Assembly: GCF_013087525.1 (NCBI RefSeq)
Contig: NZ_JABFCS010000001.1
Span: 3,286,001-3,350,000 of the forward strand
Source: Ramlibacter montanisoli
GTDB lineage: Bacteria > Pseudomonadota > Gammaproteobacteria > Burkholderiales > Burkholderiaceae_C
Direction: 5' to 3'
Length of the DNA: 64,000 nucleotides
The notes below the pieces were generated by a model. The model did no database searches. It had not been told where the DNA came from and saw nothing but the letters and a program-made list of their open reading frames with translations. This document shows, piece by piece, positions 49,038 through 59,884 of the stretch. Every line of letters begins with the position of its first letter. Position 1 is the first letter of the stretch. A program made the position numbers and the translations under genes.

Positions 49038-49041
<4 letters not shown>

Positions 49042-49988
49042 GCCCGCATCATGACGCACGGGGCTGTCACTTGCCCGGCGTCACCCCGCCGCCCGCACCA
49101 GCTCAGCACCGCATCCGCGAAGACCCGCGGCGCCTCCTGCGGCATGTTGTGGCCCACGCCCGGGACGATGCGGTGCGAGCGCTGGCCGGTGAAGAAGCGC
49201 GCATGCGCCTGTGCCGGCGAAGGGTCGCGCACGCCGTCGTCGGCGCCGTCGAAGGTGATGGTGGGCACGCCGATCGCCGGCTGGGCCGCCAGCCGCCGCT
49301 CGATCTCCGCATAGGCCGGGTCGCCCGGCTCCAGGCCGTAGCGCTGGCGGTAGGAGTGGATCACGACCTCGACGAAATCCTCGTTGTCGAAGGCCGCGGC
49401 CGAGCGCTCGAAGGTGGCGTCGTCGAACTTCCAGGTGGGCGACCACAGCTCCCACAGCAGCCGGGTCAGCGCGCGCCTGTGCTTCGCCAGGCCCGCGCGG
49501 CCGCGCTCGCAGTGGAAGTAGTACTGGTACCAGTAGCGCCGCTCGTTCTCCGGCGTGTCCGGTTCCACGCTGCGGGCGATGTCGTGGATGTTGTAGTTGT
49601 TGTACGAGACCAGGCCCGCGCAGCGCTCGGGCCAGAGCGCCGCGACCACGCAGGCCGCGCGGCCGCCCCAGTCGTAGCCGGCCAGCACCGCGCGCGGCAC
49701 CTGCAGGGCGTCCATCAGCGCGAGCAGGTCGGCGCCGAGCGCGGCCTGCTCGCCCGAGCGCGGCGTGTCGGTTCGCAGGAAGCGCGTGGGGCCGTAGCCG
49801 CGCAGGTAGGGCACGACCACGCGGCAGCCGGCGTCGGCCAGCATGGGCGCCACTTCCACGTACGAATGGATGTCGTAGGGGAAGCCGTGCATCAGGAACA
49901 CCGGCGGGCCCTCGGCCGGCCCGCAGCCGTACCAGGCGATGTCGAGGACGCCGGCGGTGGTGGTGTGCAGGGGTTGCAGCGTTTCCAT
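49038..49988 (-). CDS. alpha/beta hydrolase (epoxide hydrolase/dehalogenase-like)
   Basis: Hydrolase of about 300 residues with the epoxide-hydrolase pattern: GPPVFLMHGFPYDIHSYVEV, the nucleophile elbow GYDWGGRAAC (Asp nucleophile), cap-domain tryptophans and tyrosines, and the catalytic His in VPGVGHNMPQEAP. As read it ends at 49038 after CGRRGDAGQVTAP; adding one G near 49098 would give the more usual ending LSWVRAAG and a stop at 49081. Substrate unknown. It precedes dbpA on the same strand. Confidence 0.87.
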
Positions 49989-50025
49989 GTGCGCAGCTTG
50001 CCACAGCGCGCCCGCACGCGTGGGC

Positions 50026-51392
50026 TCAGCGCGTGGGCGGAGGCACCAGGACAGTACGGACCAGCACACGCTCGACTTCCGGCAGCGCCTGCACGGACAG
50101 CTCGCCTGCCAGCCCCTGCAGGCGCACGCGCGCGGCCAGCAACTCGGCGACCGTCGCGGCATGCTCCTGCTGCGCGGCCTGCAACCGGCCCTGTGCCTCC
50201 AGCACCTCGAGCTGGGCATGCGTGCCGCGCGCCACGCCTTGCCGGGCCGCCTGCACGCCCTGCCGCGCCGAACGCACCAGGGCCGCGTGCGCGCGCAGCC
50301 GCTGCGCCGCCTGCCGCACGGTCATGTGTTCGCGCTCCACCAGCACGGCGGTGTCGCGCAATGCCGCTTGCAGTTCGGCCTCGCTGCGCTCCTGGCGCGC
50401 GACCGCCTGCCGGATCGTGGACTCGGTGCGGCCACCGCCGTACAGGGGCACGTTCAGCTGCACGCCGACCGAGCTGTTGTAGAAGGTCTGGTCGATCGCG
50501 GTGAAGGTCTCGCTGCGCGACTTGGTGCGTGCCGCCACCAGGTCCAGCGTCGGCTTGTGGCCGGCCGATGCCACGCGCACGCCCTCGCGCGCGACCTCCA
50601 CGGCGGCGCGCGCGGCCCGCACCTCGGGCGCGGCTTCGGCGGCGCGGTCCTGCCAGTCGCGCAGCTCGCCGGCCGCCAGGCGCGACAGGCTCTCGCCGTC
50701 CTCCTCGGCGGCGAGCAGGCGCGTCACCGGTTCGCCCACCATGTTCTCCAGCTCGCGCCTGCGCTCGGTCAGGCGCGCTTCGGCCTGCAGCGCGCGCAAG
50801 GCCGCGAGCTCCGCCTGCGCGGCGCGCTCCTCGCGCTCGCTGGCACTGGCCAGGCCCAGGGGCACGCCGCGCGCGGCGGCCGCGGCCTGGCCGGCCAGCG
50901 CCGCCTGCTGCGCCTGCAGCGCCTGCCATTCGGCGGCGGCACGCAGCAGTTCGAGGTAGGCCGAGGCCACCGACACGTGCAGCCGGTTGCGCGCGGTCGC
51001 CAGCACGGCTTCGAGCCGCGCCACTTCGGCCTTCGCCTGCTGGTACGAGGCCCAGCGCTCCGGCCGGTACAGCGGCTGGCGCAGGCTGATGCTGTTGCCC
51101 GCGGAGATGTAGCTGGTCTGGGCCGCGGTGTCGCCCACCACCGCCGTCAGGTCGTTGTGCGTGCGGCCCAGGTTCGCGCTCACCTCCGGCAGCAGGCGCG
51201 AGCGCGCCTGCTCCAGCACTTCGCGCTCGGCGCGGAAGGAAGCCTCGGCGGCCAGGTAGCGCGCCTCGTGCGCGAGCGCGCGCTCCACCGCGCGCGACAG
51301 TGTCAGCACCGGCCCGGGGGTGGCTCCTGCGCTGGCAGGATGCCCGTGGACAGCGCGATGGCGAGCGTCAGCGACAGGGGGCTGGCCGGCAT
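50026..51392 (-). CDS. TolC family outer-membrane channel of a type I secretion system, frame break near 51322
   Basis: Outer-membrane efflux protein of 455 residues. The signal peptide MPASPLSLTLAIALSTGILP starts at 51392; one missing C near 51322 joins PPPG to PVLTLSRAVERAL. The body has long coiled helices rich in Ala, Arg and Glu (EREERAAQAELAALRALQAEARL) and TolC beta-strands (SAGNSISLRQPLYRPERW, SVGVQLNVPLYGGGRTES), typical of PrtF/TolC. It follows the HlyD gene by 4 bases. Confidence 0.92.
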
Positions 51393-51396
51393 CCGC

Positions 51397-52727
51397 TCAG
51401 GCTTCCTTGAGCGAACGCGAGAAGCGCTGCAGCAGCGGCCGCAGCAGGTACTGCAGCAGGCTGCGCTCGCCGGTCTTCACCACCACTTCGGCCGGCATGC
51501 CGGCTGCAGCTCGCGGCCCTGCAGGTGCGCGAGGCCCTCGGGGCCGACCTCGACCCGCGCCAGGTAGTAGGAGCTGCGCGTCTGCGCATCGGTCAGGCTG
51601 TTGGCCGACACGCTCACCACGCGCCCCGGCACCACCAGCTGCGGCAGGTCGATGAAGGCCTGCAGGTGGATGTCGGCCGGCAGTCCCGCATGCACCCGGT
51701 CGATCAGGTGCGTCGGGACCTGCGCTTCCAGCAGCAGCTTGGCACGGTCCGGAACGATCTCCATCAGCTTGGTGCCCGGCGTCACCACGCCGCCCGGGTT
51801 CTGCACCGCCAGGCCGACCACCTGGCCGGCCACCGGTGCGCGGATCACCGTGCGCGACTGGCCTTCGGAGGCGCTCTTCACCTTCTCGCCCTGCGCGGCC
51901 GCCTCTCGCCGCACCTCCGACAGCTGAGTTTCCACCTCGCGGCGATATTCCTGCTGCCGCTGCTGGTGGCGCAGCCGCACTTCGGCAACGGTCTCGGTCA
52001 GGCGCGCGCGCGTGCCGCGCAGGTCCGCGACGCCCGCACGCACCTCGGCCGCCTGCCGTTCCAGCTCGCTCTGGCGCGTGCGCGGCGTGAAGCCGTCGGC
52101 CACCATCTGCCGCACGCCGGCGAGTTCCTGCTCGATCAGGGCGAGCTGCTGCTCGCGCGCCGCGAGCGACTGCTGCGCGCCCGCCAGGTTGGCCTGCGTG
52201 GCCGCCATCTGCTGCTGCAGCGCGCCGAGTTCGGACACCAGCGCCCGCCGGCGCGTGGCGAACAGCTCCTGCTGCAGCGTCATCTGCTGCTGCGCGATCG
52301 GTTCGGTGCGCACGGCCAGCAGGTCGGGCGGAAACACCAGGCTGGCGGCCCCGGCCTGCTCCGCCACCAGGCGCGCTTCGGACGCGCGCAGCGAGATCCA
52401 CTGGATGCGCGCCGTGTCGAGCCCGGCCTTCGTGTCCACGTCGTTCAGCTGGATCAGCATGTCGCCGGCGCGCACCTTCTGGCCTTCGCGCACGCCCACC
52501 GCGTGCACCACGCCACCGCTGGGGTGCTGGATCTGCGTGCTCTGCTGCTCGATCACGATCACGGCCGGCGCCGGCACGCCCTCGTCGAGAGGCACCAGTC
52601 CCGCCCACACCAGGAAGCCGCCGAAGCCCAGCGCCAGCAGCAGCCAGCCGATGCGCAGCGAACGGCGGATGTCGGTCGGCGCTTCGGCGGCTTCGCGCGC
52701 CGGCGGATCCGTGGCGGGCGCGCTCAC
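51397..52727 (-). CDS. HlyD family membrane-fusion protein of a type I secretion system, frame break near 51497
   Basis: Periplasmic adaptor of 443 residues (PrtE type). One N-terminal helix (IGWLLLALGFGGFLVWAGLV) follows a short cytoplasmic segment. The barrel and lipoyl parts are visible (IQHPSGGVVHAVGVREGQKVRAGDMLIQLND), then long coiled coils rich in Gln and Ala, then RTVIRAPVAGQVVGLAVQNPGGVVTPG. One missing G near 51497 restores [25 protein letters not shown]. The GTG start overlaps the ABC transporter stop (GTGA). Confidence 0.94.
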
Positions 52728-54472
52728 GCGGGATCCGCCTGCAAGGCGCCCGGCGCGGGCGCGCGCGGGCCCGCATCGCCGCGCGCGGCGGCGAGCTTCT
52801 GCAGCACCGCGTCGCGCGGCCCGAAGGCGACCACCTGGCCGTCGTTCAGCAGCAGCAGCTTGTCCACCGCCTGCAGCACCTGCGAGCGGTGCGTGACCAC
52901 GACCACCGTCTTGCCCAGTTGCTTGAGGCGGCGCAGCGCCTGCAGCAGCGCGGCGTCGCCCGCTTCGTCGAGGTTGGAGTTGGGTTCGTCCAGCACCACC
53001 AGCGCCGGCTCGCCATAGAGCGCGCGCGCCAGCGCGACCCGCTGCCGCTGCCCCGCCGACAGCGCGCTGCCGCCCACGCCCAGCGGCGTCTCGTAGCCTT
53101 GCGGCAGGCGCAGGATCATCTCGTGCACGCCCGCCATCTGCGCGGCCGCCACGATGCGTTCCGAATCGAGCGCGCCGAAGCGGCAGATGTTCTCGGCGAC
53201 CGTCCCTTCGAAGATCTCCACGTCCTGCGGCAGGTAGCCCAGGTGCGGCCCGAGCTCCAGCTTGTTCCAGGCGAACACGTCGGCGCCGTCCAGCCGCACC
53301 TTGCCGGCCGCGCCCGGCCACACGCCCACCAGCAGGCGCGCGAGCGTGGACTTGCCCGACGCGCTCGGCCCCACGACGCCGGTCACCTCACCGGGCTGCG
53401 CCGCGAAGCTCACGCCCTTCAACACGGGAGCGGCAGCGCCGGGCGGGGCGGCCACCAGGCCCTCCACGGTGAGCACGCCGCGCGGTGCGGGCAGCGACAG
53501 CGATTCGGCCGGCTCCGCATGCGCCTGCAGGATGGCGGTGAGGCGGTCCCATGCCGCACGCGTGGCCACCACCTGCTTCCAGGCACCGATCGCCTGGTCC
53601 ACCGGCCCGAGCGCGCGGCCCATGAGGATCGATGCCGCGATCATCGCCCCCGGCGTCGCCGTGCCCTCGATCACCAGCCAGGCGCCGGTACCGAGGATGA
53701 CCGACTGCATGGCGATGCGGAAGTTCTTGCTGATGGCGGTCATCACCGCCGCGCGGTCGGAGGCCAGCGACTGCTGCCGCAGCAGCTCGCCATTGAAGCG
53801 GGCCCAGCGCGCGCGCATGTTGCCCAGCATGCCCATGGCCTGGATCGCTTCGGCATTGCGCAGGTTGTTGCTGGCGAACAGGGAAGCGCGGATGGCCGAC
53901 TTCTGCGCCTGGTCCAGCGCGGGCTGCGTCAGCCTCGAGGAGACCAGCGCCAGCAGCACCGAGACCACCAGGCCCGCCAGCGCGACGAAGCCCAGCAGCG
54001 GGTGCAGCAGGAAGCACACGGCCAGGTAGATCGGCGCCCAGGGCAGGTCGAAAAAGGCCGCGCCGTTGCCGGTGACGAACTGGCGGATGGCCGTGAAATC
54101 GCCCAGCGCCTGCGCCGCGTTCGCGCCCGGCGTGCGCAGCGACTGCTGGAAGGTGGCGGAGAACAGGCGCTGGTTGAAATCGCGCTCGACGCTGTTGCCG
54201 ATGCGGATCAGCGCATGGGCGCGCACCCACTCCAGCGCGGCCAGCAGCACCAGCAGGCCCAGCGCGATCAGGCTCACGGCCCACAGCGTCCCGTGGTTGC
54301 GGCTGGTCAGCACCCGGTCGTAGACCTGCAGCATGTACAGCGACGGGACCAGCCCCAGCAGGTTGGTCACGAGGGAGAAGCCGGCGAGCGCGAGGAAGGC
54401 GTGCTTGTGCTTCAGGTACGCCTGTCCCAGCTCGGTGTGCATGCGCGATACGGCGGGCGGCGGTGCGGCCAT
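52724..54472 (-). CDS. type I secretion system ABC transporter/permease (PrtD-like)
   Basis: ATP-driven exporter of 582 residues. The membrane part has six helices (LALAGFSLVTNLLGLVPSLYMLQVYDRVLTS; FDLPWAPIYLAVCFLLHPLLG), followed by the ATPase with Walker A GPSASGKST, signature LSAGQRQRVALARAL and Walker B LVVLDEPNSNLDE. No C39 peptidase-like domain is present, as usual for PrtD types that export RTX or heme-binding proteins. Start choice: ATG 54472; ATG 54442 (MHTELGQAYL) is also possible. A -10-like TACAAT lies upstream. Confidence 0.94.
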   Translation of the reverse strand: MAAPPPAVSRMHTELGQAYLKHKHAFLALAGFSLVTNLLGLVPSLYMLQVYDRVLTSRNHGTLWAVSLIALGLLVLLAALEWVRAHALIRIGNSVERDFNQRLFSATFQQSLRTPGANAAQALGDFTAIRQFVTGNGAAFFDLPWAPIYLAVCFLLHPLLGFVALAGLVVSVLLALVSSRLTQPALDQAQKSAIRASLFASNNLRNAEAIQAMGMLGNMRARWARFNGELLRQQSLASDRAAVMTAISKNFRIAMQSVILGTGAWLVIEGTATPGAMIAASILMGRALGPVDQAIGAWKQVVATRAAWDRLTAILQAHAEPAESLSLPAPRGVLTVEGLVAAPPGAAAPVLKGVSFAAQPGEVTGVVGPSASGKSTLARLLVGVWPGAAGKVRLDGADVFAWNKLELGPHLGYLPQDVEIFEGTVAENICRFGALDSERIVAAAQMAGVHEMILRLPQGYETPLGVGGSALSAGQRQRVALARALYGEPALVVLDEPNSNLDEAGDAALLQALRRLKQLGKTVVVVTHRSQVLQAVDKLLLLNDGQVVAFGPRDAVLQKLAAARGDAGPRAPAPGALQADPA

Positions 54473-54509
54473 GAAGTTGGTACTGCGGCGGTAAGTGCGC
54501 GTCCGCGGC

Positions 54510-54515
54510 ATTGTA
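54510..54515 (-). promoter_or_regulatory. possible -10 box of the type I secretion operon
   Basis: TACAAT on the minus strand, 38-43 bases before the PrtD-like start, inside a 140-base gap to the oxidoreductase operon end. No convincing -35 box is visible at the right distance. The rest of the gap has a GC-rich inverted repeat (GGCGCCG and CGGCGCC, about 54540-54570) and no gene. Confidence 0.35.
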
Positions 54516-54612
54516 GGGCCGCGCACATGGCCCGGCCGGCGCCGCATGGGTCGGCGCCGCCGGATGCGACTCCGGGCTGCTGCCGCGGCGCCATGCGCCG
54601 CAGCACGCATGC

Positions 54613-56819
54613 TCAGGCCGCCAGCGCCTTCTTCACCGCGGCGGGCGACAGCGGCATCTGCCGCACCCGCTTGCCGGTAAGGTTGAAGAGCGCATTGCCG
54701 ATCGCGGGCGCGACCGCCGCGACGCCCAGCTCGCCCATGCCGGTGGGCGGCGCCTGGGTCACCACCAGGCTGGTGTGGATCTGCGGCATGTCGCTCATGC
54801 GCAGCACCGGGTACTCGTGGAAGTTGGACTGCACGATGGCGCCGTCCTTCACGTCGAGCTGCTCCAGCAGCGCGACCGACAGGCCCCACACCACCGCGCC
54901 TTCCAGCTGGGCGAGCACGTTCTGCGGCTGGATCGCCAGGCCGGGGTCGGCGGCGATCCAGTAGTCGTGCACCTTGATCTTGCCGCTGGCGGCATCCAGC
55001 GAGATCTCGGCGACGGCGGCCGAGAGGCTGCCGTGGTAGTCCGCGAAGGCCAGGCCCATGCCGCGGCCGGCGCGCTTGCGACCCCAGCCGGACATGCGCG
55101 CCACCGTGCGCAGCACTTCCTGCGCGCGCGGGTCCTCGCGGGTGAGGGCCAGGCGCAGCTCAGCGGATCGACCTTGCGCGAGGCCGCGATCTCGTCCAGG
55201 AAGCACTCGATCGCGAACTTGTTGTGCCCCGCGCCGATGCCGCGGAAGGGCTGCACGCGCATGCCGCGGATCTCGCGCACGCCTTCGGCCACGTAGTTCG
55301 GGATGGCGTAGTGCGGCAGGTCCGCGCCGTTCCAGCCGATGTAGTCCTTGCCGCCGGTGGCCTGGAAGCGCGGCGGCGCGGCGACCGCGTCCACGTTCTC
55401 GGCGACGATGCGGTGGCGCCAGCCGGCGATGCGGCCTTCGGCATCGAGCGTGGCGCGCATCACGTGGTGCGTCATCGGCCGTGGACGCGCCGCGGCCATG
55501 TCGTCCTCGCGGCTCAGGATCAGCTTCACCGGCTTCTTCACGGCGTTGGCGATGATCACCGCCTGCGCCACGATGTCGGGCGAAATCCGCCGGCCGTAGC
55601 CGCCACCGATCAGCTGCTGGTGCACGCGGATCTTGTCCGGCGTGGTCTTCAGGATGTTGGTGGCCACCGCCACCACGCCCATGGGCGCCTGCGTGCCGAC
55701 CCAGATGTCGGCCGATCCGTCCGCGCCCACGCTGACGGTGCAGTTCATCGGCTCCATCTGCGCGTGGTAGGTGTGCTCGGACCAGTAGGTCGCCTCCAGC
55801 ACCTTGCCGCCGTCGCCGAAGGCCTTGGCGGCGTCGCCGCGCTTGTACGCGTCCAGCGCCTTGGCGTTGCCGTCCTGGCCGGCGCGGGCGTATTCCTCCT
55901 TGGCCTTGTGCGAATCGAACTTCGCCGCGGTGGCACCGCTGGTGTCCCAGCCCACCTTGGGCTGCAGCACGTGGCGCGCCGCGCGCGTGGCCTCCACCGT
56001 GTTGCCGACGATGGCCACGCCGAAGGGCAGCGGCAGCACGTGCGTGACGCCCGGCACCGCCATCGCGTCGGCCGCGTTGACGTTGGTCGGCTTCGCCCCT
56101 TCCATGGGCGACTCGAGCACCGCGGCGTACACCATGCCGGGCACCTGCACGTCGATGCCGTACTTCGCCTGCCCGTTCACCTTGGAACGCACGTCGCTGC
56201 GGCCGATCTCGGTGCGGCCGATCAGGCGGTACTGCTCCGGCTTCTTCAGGTCGGCCGGCGTGATCTTCGGCAGTTCCGCGGGCAGCTGCGCAAAGCGCGC
56301 GATCTCGCCGTACGTGAGCTGCTGCCCGGTGCGCGCGTGCAGCACCTTGCCGGCATTCGTGCTCACCTCCGCCACCGGCACGCCCCACTTGGCGGCGGCC
56401 GCCTGCATCAGCACCACGCGTGCCTGGGCACCGGCGATGCGCAGCGGCGTGAAGTAGCCGGGCACGGCGATGCTGGCCAGCGAGGCCTGCCCGCCATTGA
56501 GCAGCGGGTGCGGATTGCCATAGAGCCTGGGGTTGGGCGGCGCGAACTCCGCCTTCACCTTGCTCCAGTCGGCGTCGAGCTCCTCGGCCAGGATCAGCGG
56601 CAGTGCGGTCAGCGTGCCCTGCCCCATCTCCGCGGTCGGCGTGATGACCGTGACCGTGTCGTCGGCGCCGATCACCACGAAGGCGTTCGGCTGCAGCCGC
56701 GTCGCATCGGCGGCCTGCGCTTCGGCTTCGCCCGCGAAGCCGCCGCCAAGGACGACGGAAAAGGTGAGGCCACCGGTGGCCGCGAGGAAGCCGCGGCGCG
56801 TGGTCTGGACGGTTTCCAT
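54613..56819 (-). CDS. molybdenum hydroxylase large subunit (IorB-like), frame break near 55158
   Basis: Molybdopterin-binding subunit of a xanthine-oxidase-family hydroxylase, 735 residues. It starts METVQTTRRGFLAATGGLTF, a Tat signal, so it is exported folded with its cofactor. Motifs: PTAEMGQGTLTALPLILAEEL, VWVGTQAP-like WVGTQAPMG, GGGYGRRISPD and the C-terminal TGMGELGVAAVAPAIGNA with the catalytic glutamate. One missing G near 55158 restores VDPLELRLALTRED. It matches isoquinoline 1-oxidoreductase-type proteins that hydroxylate N-heteroaromatics or aldehydes. Confidence 0.93.
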
Positions 56820-56821
56820 GT

Positions 56822-57280
56822 TCAGGCCTCCTTCGCCGCGCGTTCGATCGCCTTGACGATGCGCTGGTAGGTGCCGCAGCGGCAGATGTTGCCGTCCATG
56901 TGGCGCACGATCTCCTCGCGCGAGGGGTTGCGGTTCTTCGCCAGCAGCGTGGCCGCCTGCATGATCTGGCCGGACTGGCAGTAGCCGCACTGCGGCACCT
57001 GCTCGGCGATCCATGCCTTCTGCAGCCGGTGGTTGCCGTCGGGCGAGAGGCCCTCGATGGTGGTCACCGCCTTGCCGGCGACCGCGGACACGGGGGTCAC
57101 GCAGGAGCGCACCGCCTCGCCGTCCACGTGCACGGTGCAGGCGCCGCACTGGGCGATGCCGCAGCCGAACTTGGTGCCGGTCAGCTTCATGTGTTCGCGG
57201 ATCACCCACAGCAGGGGCGTGGCCGGATCGGCCTCCACCTGGGTGGGCTTGCCATTCACGCGGATCGTGGTGGTGCTCAT
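56822..57280 (-). CDS. molybdenum hydroxylase [2Fe-2S] subunit (IorA-like)
   Basis: Two-cluster iron-sulfur subunit of 152 residues. First cluster: [26 protein letters not shown]; second cluster: [10 protein letters not shown] and [12 protein letters not shown]. This is the usual partner of the IorB-like subunit and lies 2 bases upstream of it. No FAD subunit is in the operon, in keeping with Ior-type enzymes that pass electrons to a cytochrome or other carrier. Start at ATG 57280 with GGAGAC upstream. Confidence 0.96.
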   Translation of the reverse strand: MSTTTIRVNGKPTQVEADPATPLLWVIREHMKLTGTKFGCGIAQCGACTVHVDGEAVRSCVTPVSAVAGKAVTTIEGLSPDGNHRLQKAWIAEQVPQCGYCQSGQIMQAATLLAKNRNPSREEIVRHMDGNICRCGTYQRIVKAIERAAKEA

Positions 57281-57300
57281 AGGTCTCCTCTTCTTGGGGG

Positions 57301-58647
57301 TCAAACGGCGCGCGCCAGGCCCATGGCGCGCGTGATCTTCTGGCCGGAAGCGCGCAGCCTCTCCAGGTCGGTCGCCAGTTCGCCGGCCAGCAAGCGGCCA
57401 GCGCGCTTGCGCCAGCGCCCGGCCACCATCACGCTGTCGATGTTGGCCAGCGAGGCCTGGAAGACGATGCTGCTCACCGGGTCGTGCACCGGCTGCATGT
57501 TGAGGTCGCTGGCGCGCACCAGCACCAGGTCGGCCTGCTTGCCCGGCGCCAGCGTGCCGATGCGATCGAGCTGCTGCAGCATGCGCGCGCCCTCCACCGT
57601 CACCCAGGACAGCGCCTCGCGCGCGGTGATGGTGGACGTCGGCGGGATCGTGCCGTGCTGCTCGCGGTACGCGACGTTGTCCAGGCTGCGCTGGATGCCC
57701 AGCGCGATGCGCGCCTGCGTCAGCATGTCGCCGGAGAGCACGCTTTCCAGGTCCACGCCCAGCGAGGGCGCGCGGCCGAAGCGGCGCAGGCGGCCCGTGA
57801 GCGGATGGCCATGGCCCTGCGACATCTCGCTTTCCGCGGCGGCCGAGAAGCTCATGCCCAGGCCGCAGAAGCGTTCCAGCTGCGCGTCGCTCAAGGCGTG
57901 CCCGTGCACGATGTTGATGTTGGGCCCGAGCAGGCCGGCGGCCTCCAGCCGCTCCCAGCCGTCCGGCGTGCGCGCCGCGCCGCCGCCCTGGTGCAGCGAG
58001 GCGATCAAGCCCAGCTCGCGCGCCATCCGGAAGTCGTGCATCGCGACTTCCAGCGTGGAGTAGTGCGGCCCGAGCACCGCCGCCTGGATCGACAGCAGTG
58101 CCTTGCCCTGGTGCGCTTTCAGCAGGCGCTCGATCTCGGTCCGCGGATGCGGCACCTCCCAGAACGGGACCTGGCCCGGCTTGGGGTCGGGCTTGGGCGT
58201 GCCGTGGAAGAAGGCCGCACGGATGCCGGTGGACAGCAGGCCTTCGATGGCCGCGTCGTTGTGGGCCGGCGTCGGGTTGTTGTGGCACCAGTCGGCCAGC
58301 GTGGTCGTGCCGCAATTGAGCTGGTTGAGCGCGCCCATGCGGGTGGCGATGAACAGGTCCTCCGGCGCGAAGGCGGTGGCCAGGCCGGCATGCATCTTCT
58401 GGAAGTACTCCAGCAGCGTCCAGTTGGCGGCCACGCCGCGCAGCGCCGTCTGCCAGGTGTGCATGTGCGCGTTCACCAGGCCGGGGATGAGGATGCAGCC
58501 GGTGGCGTCCACCACGTCGGCGTCGGTCGCCGTGATGTGCGGGGCGATGGCGGCGATGCGCCCTTCCTGCACCAGCAGGTCGCCCTGCAGGTCGCCCTGC
58601 GCATCCATCGTGACGATGGTCGCGCCCTGGATCAGGGTCTTGCTCAT
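57301..58647 (-). CDS. amidohydrolase family protein (AtzB/TrzN-like deaminase type)
   Basis: Metal-dependent hydrolase of 448 residues. Metal and catalytic residues: [16 protein letters not shown] (HxH), [20 protein letters not shown] and [11 protein letters not shown]. It belongs to the group that includes guanine deaminase, AtzB and TrzN, which remove amino or other groups from N-heterocyclic rings; the middle with [12 protein letters not shown] is also typical. The start at 58647 overlaps the Dabb stop (ATGA). A link to N-heteroaromatic breakdown with the molybdenum hydroxylase is a reasonable inference. Confidence 0.92.
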   Translation of the reverse strand: MSKTLIQGATIVTMDAQGDLQGDLLVQEGRIAAIAPHITATDADVVDATGCILIPGLVNAHMHTWQTALRGVAANWTLLEYFQKMHAGLATAFAPEDLFIATRMGALNQLNCGTTTLADWCHNNPTPAHNDAAIEGLLSTGIRAAFFHGTPKPDPKPGQVPFWEVPHPRTEIERLLKAHQGKALLSIQAAVLGPHYSTLEVAMHDFRMARELGLIASLHQGGGAARTPDGWERLEAAGLLGPNINIVHGHALSDAQLERFCGLGMSFSAAAESEMSQGHGHPLTGRLRRFGRAPSLGVDLESVLSGDMLTQARIALGIQRSLDNVAYREQHGTIPPTSTITAREALSWVTVEGARMLQQLDRIGTLAPGKQADLVLVRASDLNMQPVHDPVSSIVFQASLANIDSVMVAGRWRKRAGRLLAGELATDLERLRASGQKITRAMGLARAV

Positions 58648-58943
58648 GCGCCGTAGTCCACCTGGTGCCGCTGCGTGCGCAGGTCGCCCAGCTCCTGCTT
58701 CACGCGCAGGTGCTCGGGATGCGTGGCGTAGGCGTCCAGCGCCGCTTGCGACTCGAATTCGCTGTAGAGGACCACGTCGCAGGCGTAGTCAACCCGGCTG
58801 GTGTCGACGCCCACTTCGACGTGCAGCAGGCCGGGGATGCGGCCGCGCAGGCCGTGGAAGCTGCGCTGCAGCTTCTCGATGTTGGCGAGCTTCTCCGCCC
58901 GCGTGTCGCCCCGCACGTTCCACATGACGATGTGGCGGATCAA
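58644..58943 (-). CDS. Dabb family protein, TTG start
   Basis: Small dimeric alpha/beta-barrel protein of 99 residues (stress-responsive A/B barrel fold): [18 protein letters not shown], then [40 protein letters not shown]. The TTG start at 58943 overlaps the dioxygenase stop (TTGA); no ATG fits. Relatives bind small aromatic or polyketide intermediates and can act as cyclases or decarboxylases, so a role in the pathway is possible. Its stop overlaps the amidohydrolase start. Confidence 0.88.
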   Translation of the reverse strand: MIRHIVMWNVRGDTRAEKLANIEKLQRSFHGLRGRIPGLLHVEVGVDTSRVDYACDVVLYSEFESQAALDAYATHPEHLRVKQELGDLRTQRHQVDYGA

Positions 58944-59779
58944 CGCTCTTCCTTCTGCGGCGCGAGCACGAAGTCGTATTCGACCAGGTACTGGCCGTCG
59001 GACTGCTTCACCCAGTCGGCCACCAGCGACTGCCGCACGCCGAACACGGCATCGGAATCCAGGTAGGGGTCGCCGTTGCGGAACACGTGGGTGATCAGCG
59101 TCTCGTAGCCGGGTGCCTTGATCATGAAATGCAGGTGCGCCGGCCGCCACGGGTGGCGCCTGGTCGCCTTGAGCATGTCGCCCACCGGCCCGTCGTCGGG
59201 GATGGGATAGGCCTCGGCCAGGATGGAGCGGAAGTGGTACTGGCCCTTGCCGTTGGCGTGCAGCACGCCGCGGGCCTGGCGCTGCTGCAGGTCCTCGCGC
59301 TGCACGTCGTACTTGCCCTCGGCGTCGGCCTGCCAGACGTGGATCTCGGCGCCGGGCACCGGCTCGCCGTCGATGCCGCGCACGCTGCCGCGCACCAGGC
59401 AGGGCACGCCGGCCGCGCCGTTGGCGACGTCCTCGCCGAGGTCGAAGCCGGGTGCGTCCTCCACGTAGAAGGGCCCGAACACGGTGGCTTCGGTGCAACC
59501 GGCCGGCTTGTCGTTGTTCATCGCCACCGTGAGCATCGACAGCCCGAGCGTGTCCGACAGCAGGATGAATTCCTGGCGCTGGTCGTCGGTGATGTGGCCG
59601 ACGCGGGTGAGGAAGGAGATGCCCTGGAACCACTCCTCCTCGGTCAGCTTCACGTCGCGCGCGAAGGCGTGCAGGTGCTGCACCAGGCTGGTCATGATCT
59701 CCTTCAGGCGCGGGTCCGGCGTGTCCGCCATGCGGGCGATCACGGCCTGGGTGATGTTGTCCTGGGTGAGGTTGCGCAT
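58940..59779 (-). CDS. hydroxyquinol 1,2-dioxygenase (intradiol dioxygenase 2)
   Basis: Intact intradiol dioxygenase of 279 residues. N-terminal dimer domain: VARMADTPDPRLKEIMTSLV-like segment and QEFILLSDTLGLSMLTVAMNN. Iron ligands: Tyr in AEGKYDVQ, Tyr in AEAYPIPDDGPVG, and RPAHLHFMIKAPG; end DSDAVFGVRQSLVADW. It should cleave hydroxyquinol (1,2,4-trihydroxybenzene) to maleylacetate, judged by family. It is the first gene of the operon dioxygenase-Dabb-amidohydrolase-IorA-IorB, divergent from a LysR gene. The shared motif lies 60 bases upstream. Confidence 0.93.
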   Translation of the reverse strand: MRNLTQDNITQAVIARMADTPDPRLKEIMTSLVQHLHAFARDVKLTEEEWFQGISFLTRVGHITDDQRQEFILLSDTLGLSMLTVAMNNDKPAGCTEATVFGPFYVEDAPGFDLGEDVANGAAGVPCLVRGSVRGIDGEPVPGAEIHVWQADAEGKYDVQREDLQQRQARGVLHANGKGQYHFRSILAEAYPIPDDGPVGDMLKATRRHPWRPAHLHFMIKAPGYETLITHVFRNGDPYLDSDAVFGVRQSLVADWVKQSDGQYLVEYDFVLAPQKEER

Positions 59780-59838
59780 CCTGGGAATCTCCTGGGCGGA
59801 CTCTAGGGGGCGGTCATAATTTGGGAAAGGCCGCGGCG

Positions 59839-59853
59839 GCAAATGAGTTTTCC
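59839..59853. promoter_or_regulatory. shared motif GCAAATGAGTTTTCC, copy 2
   Basis: Identical to 37173-37187. It lies 60 bases before the dioxygenase start and is flanked by GCGGCGG and CCGCCGC, which form an inverted repeat around it. It is inside the divergent region to the LysR gene whose product is a candidate binder. Confidence 0.5.
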
Positions 59854-59884
59854 GCCGCGTGCAAGAAAGCAGGAGACAACACCC

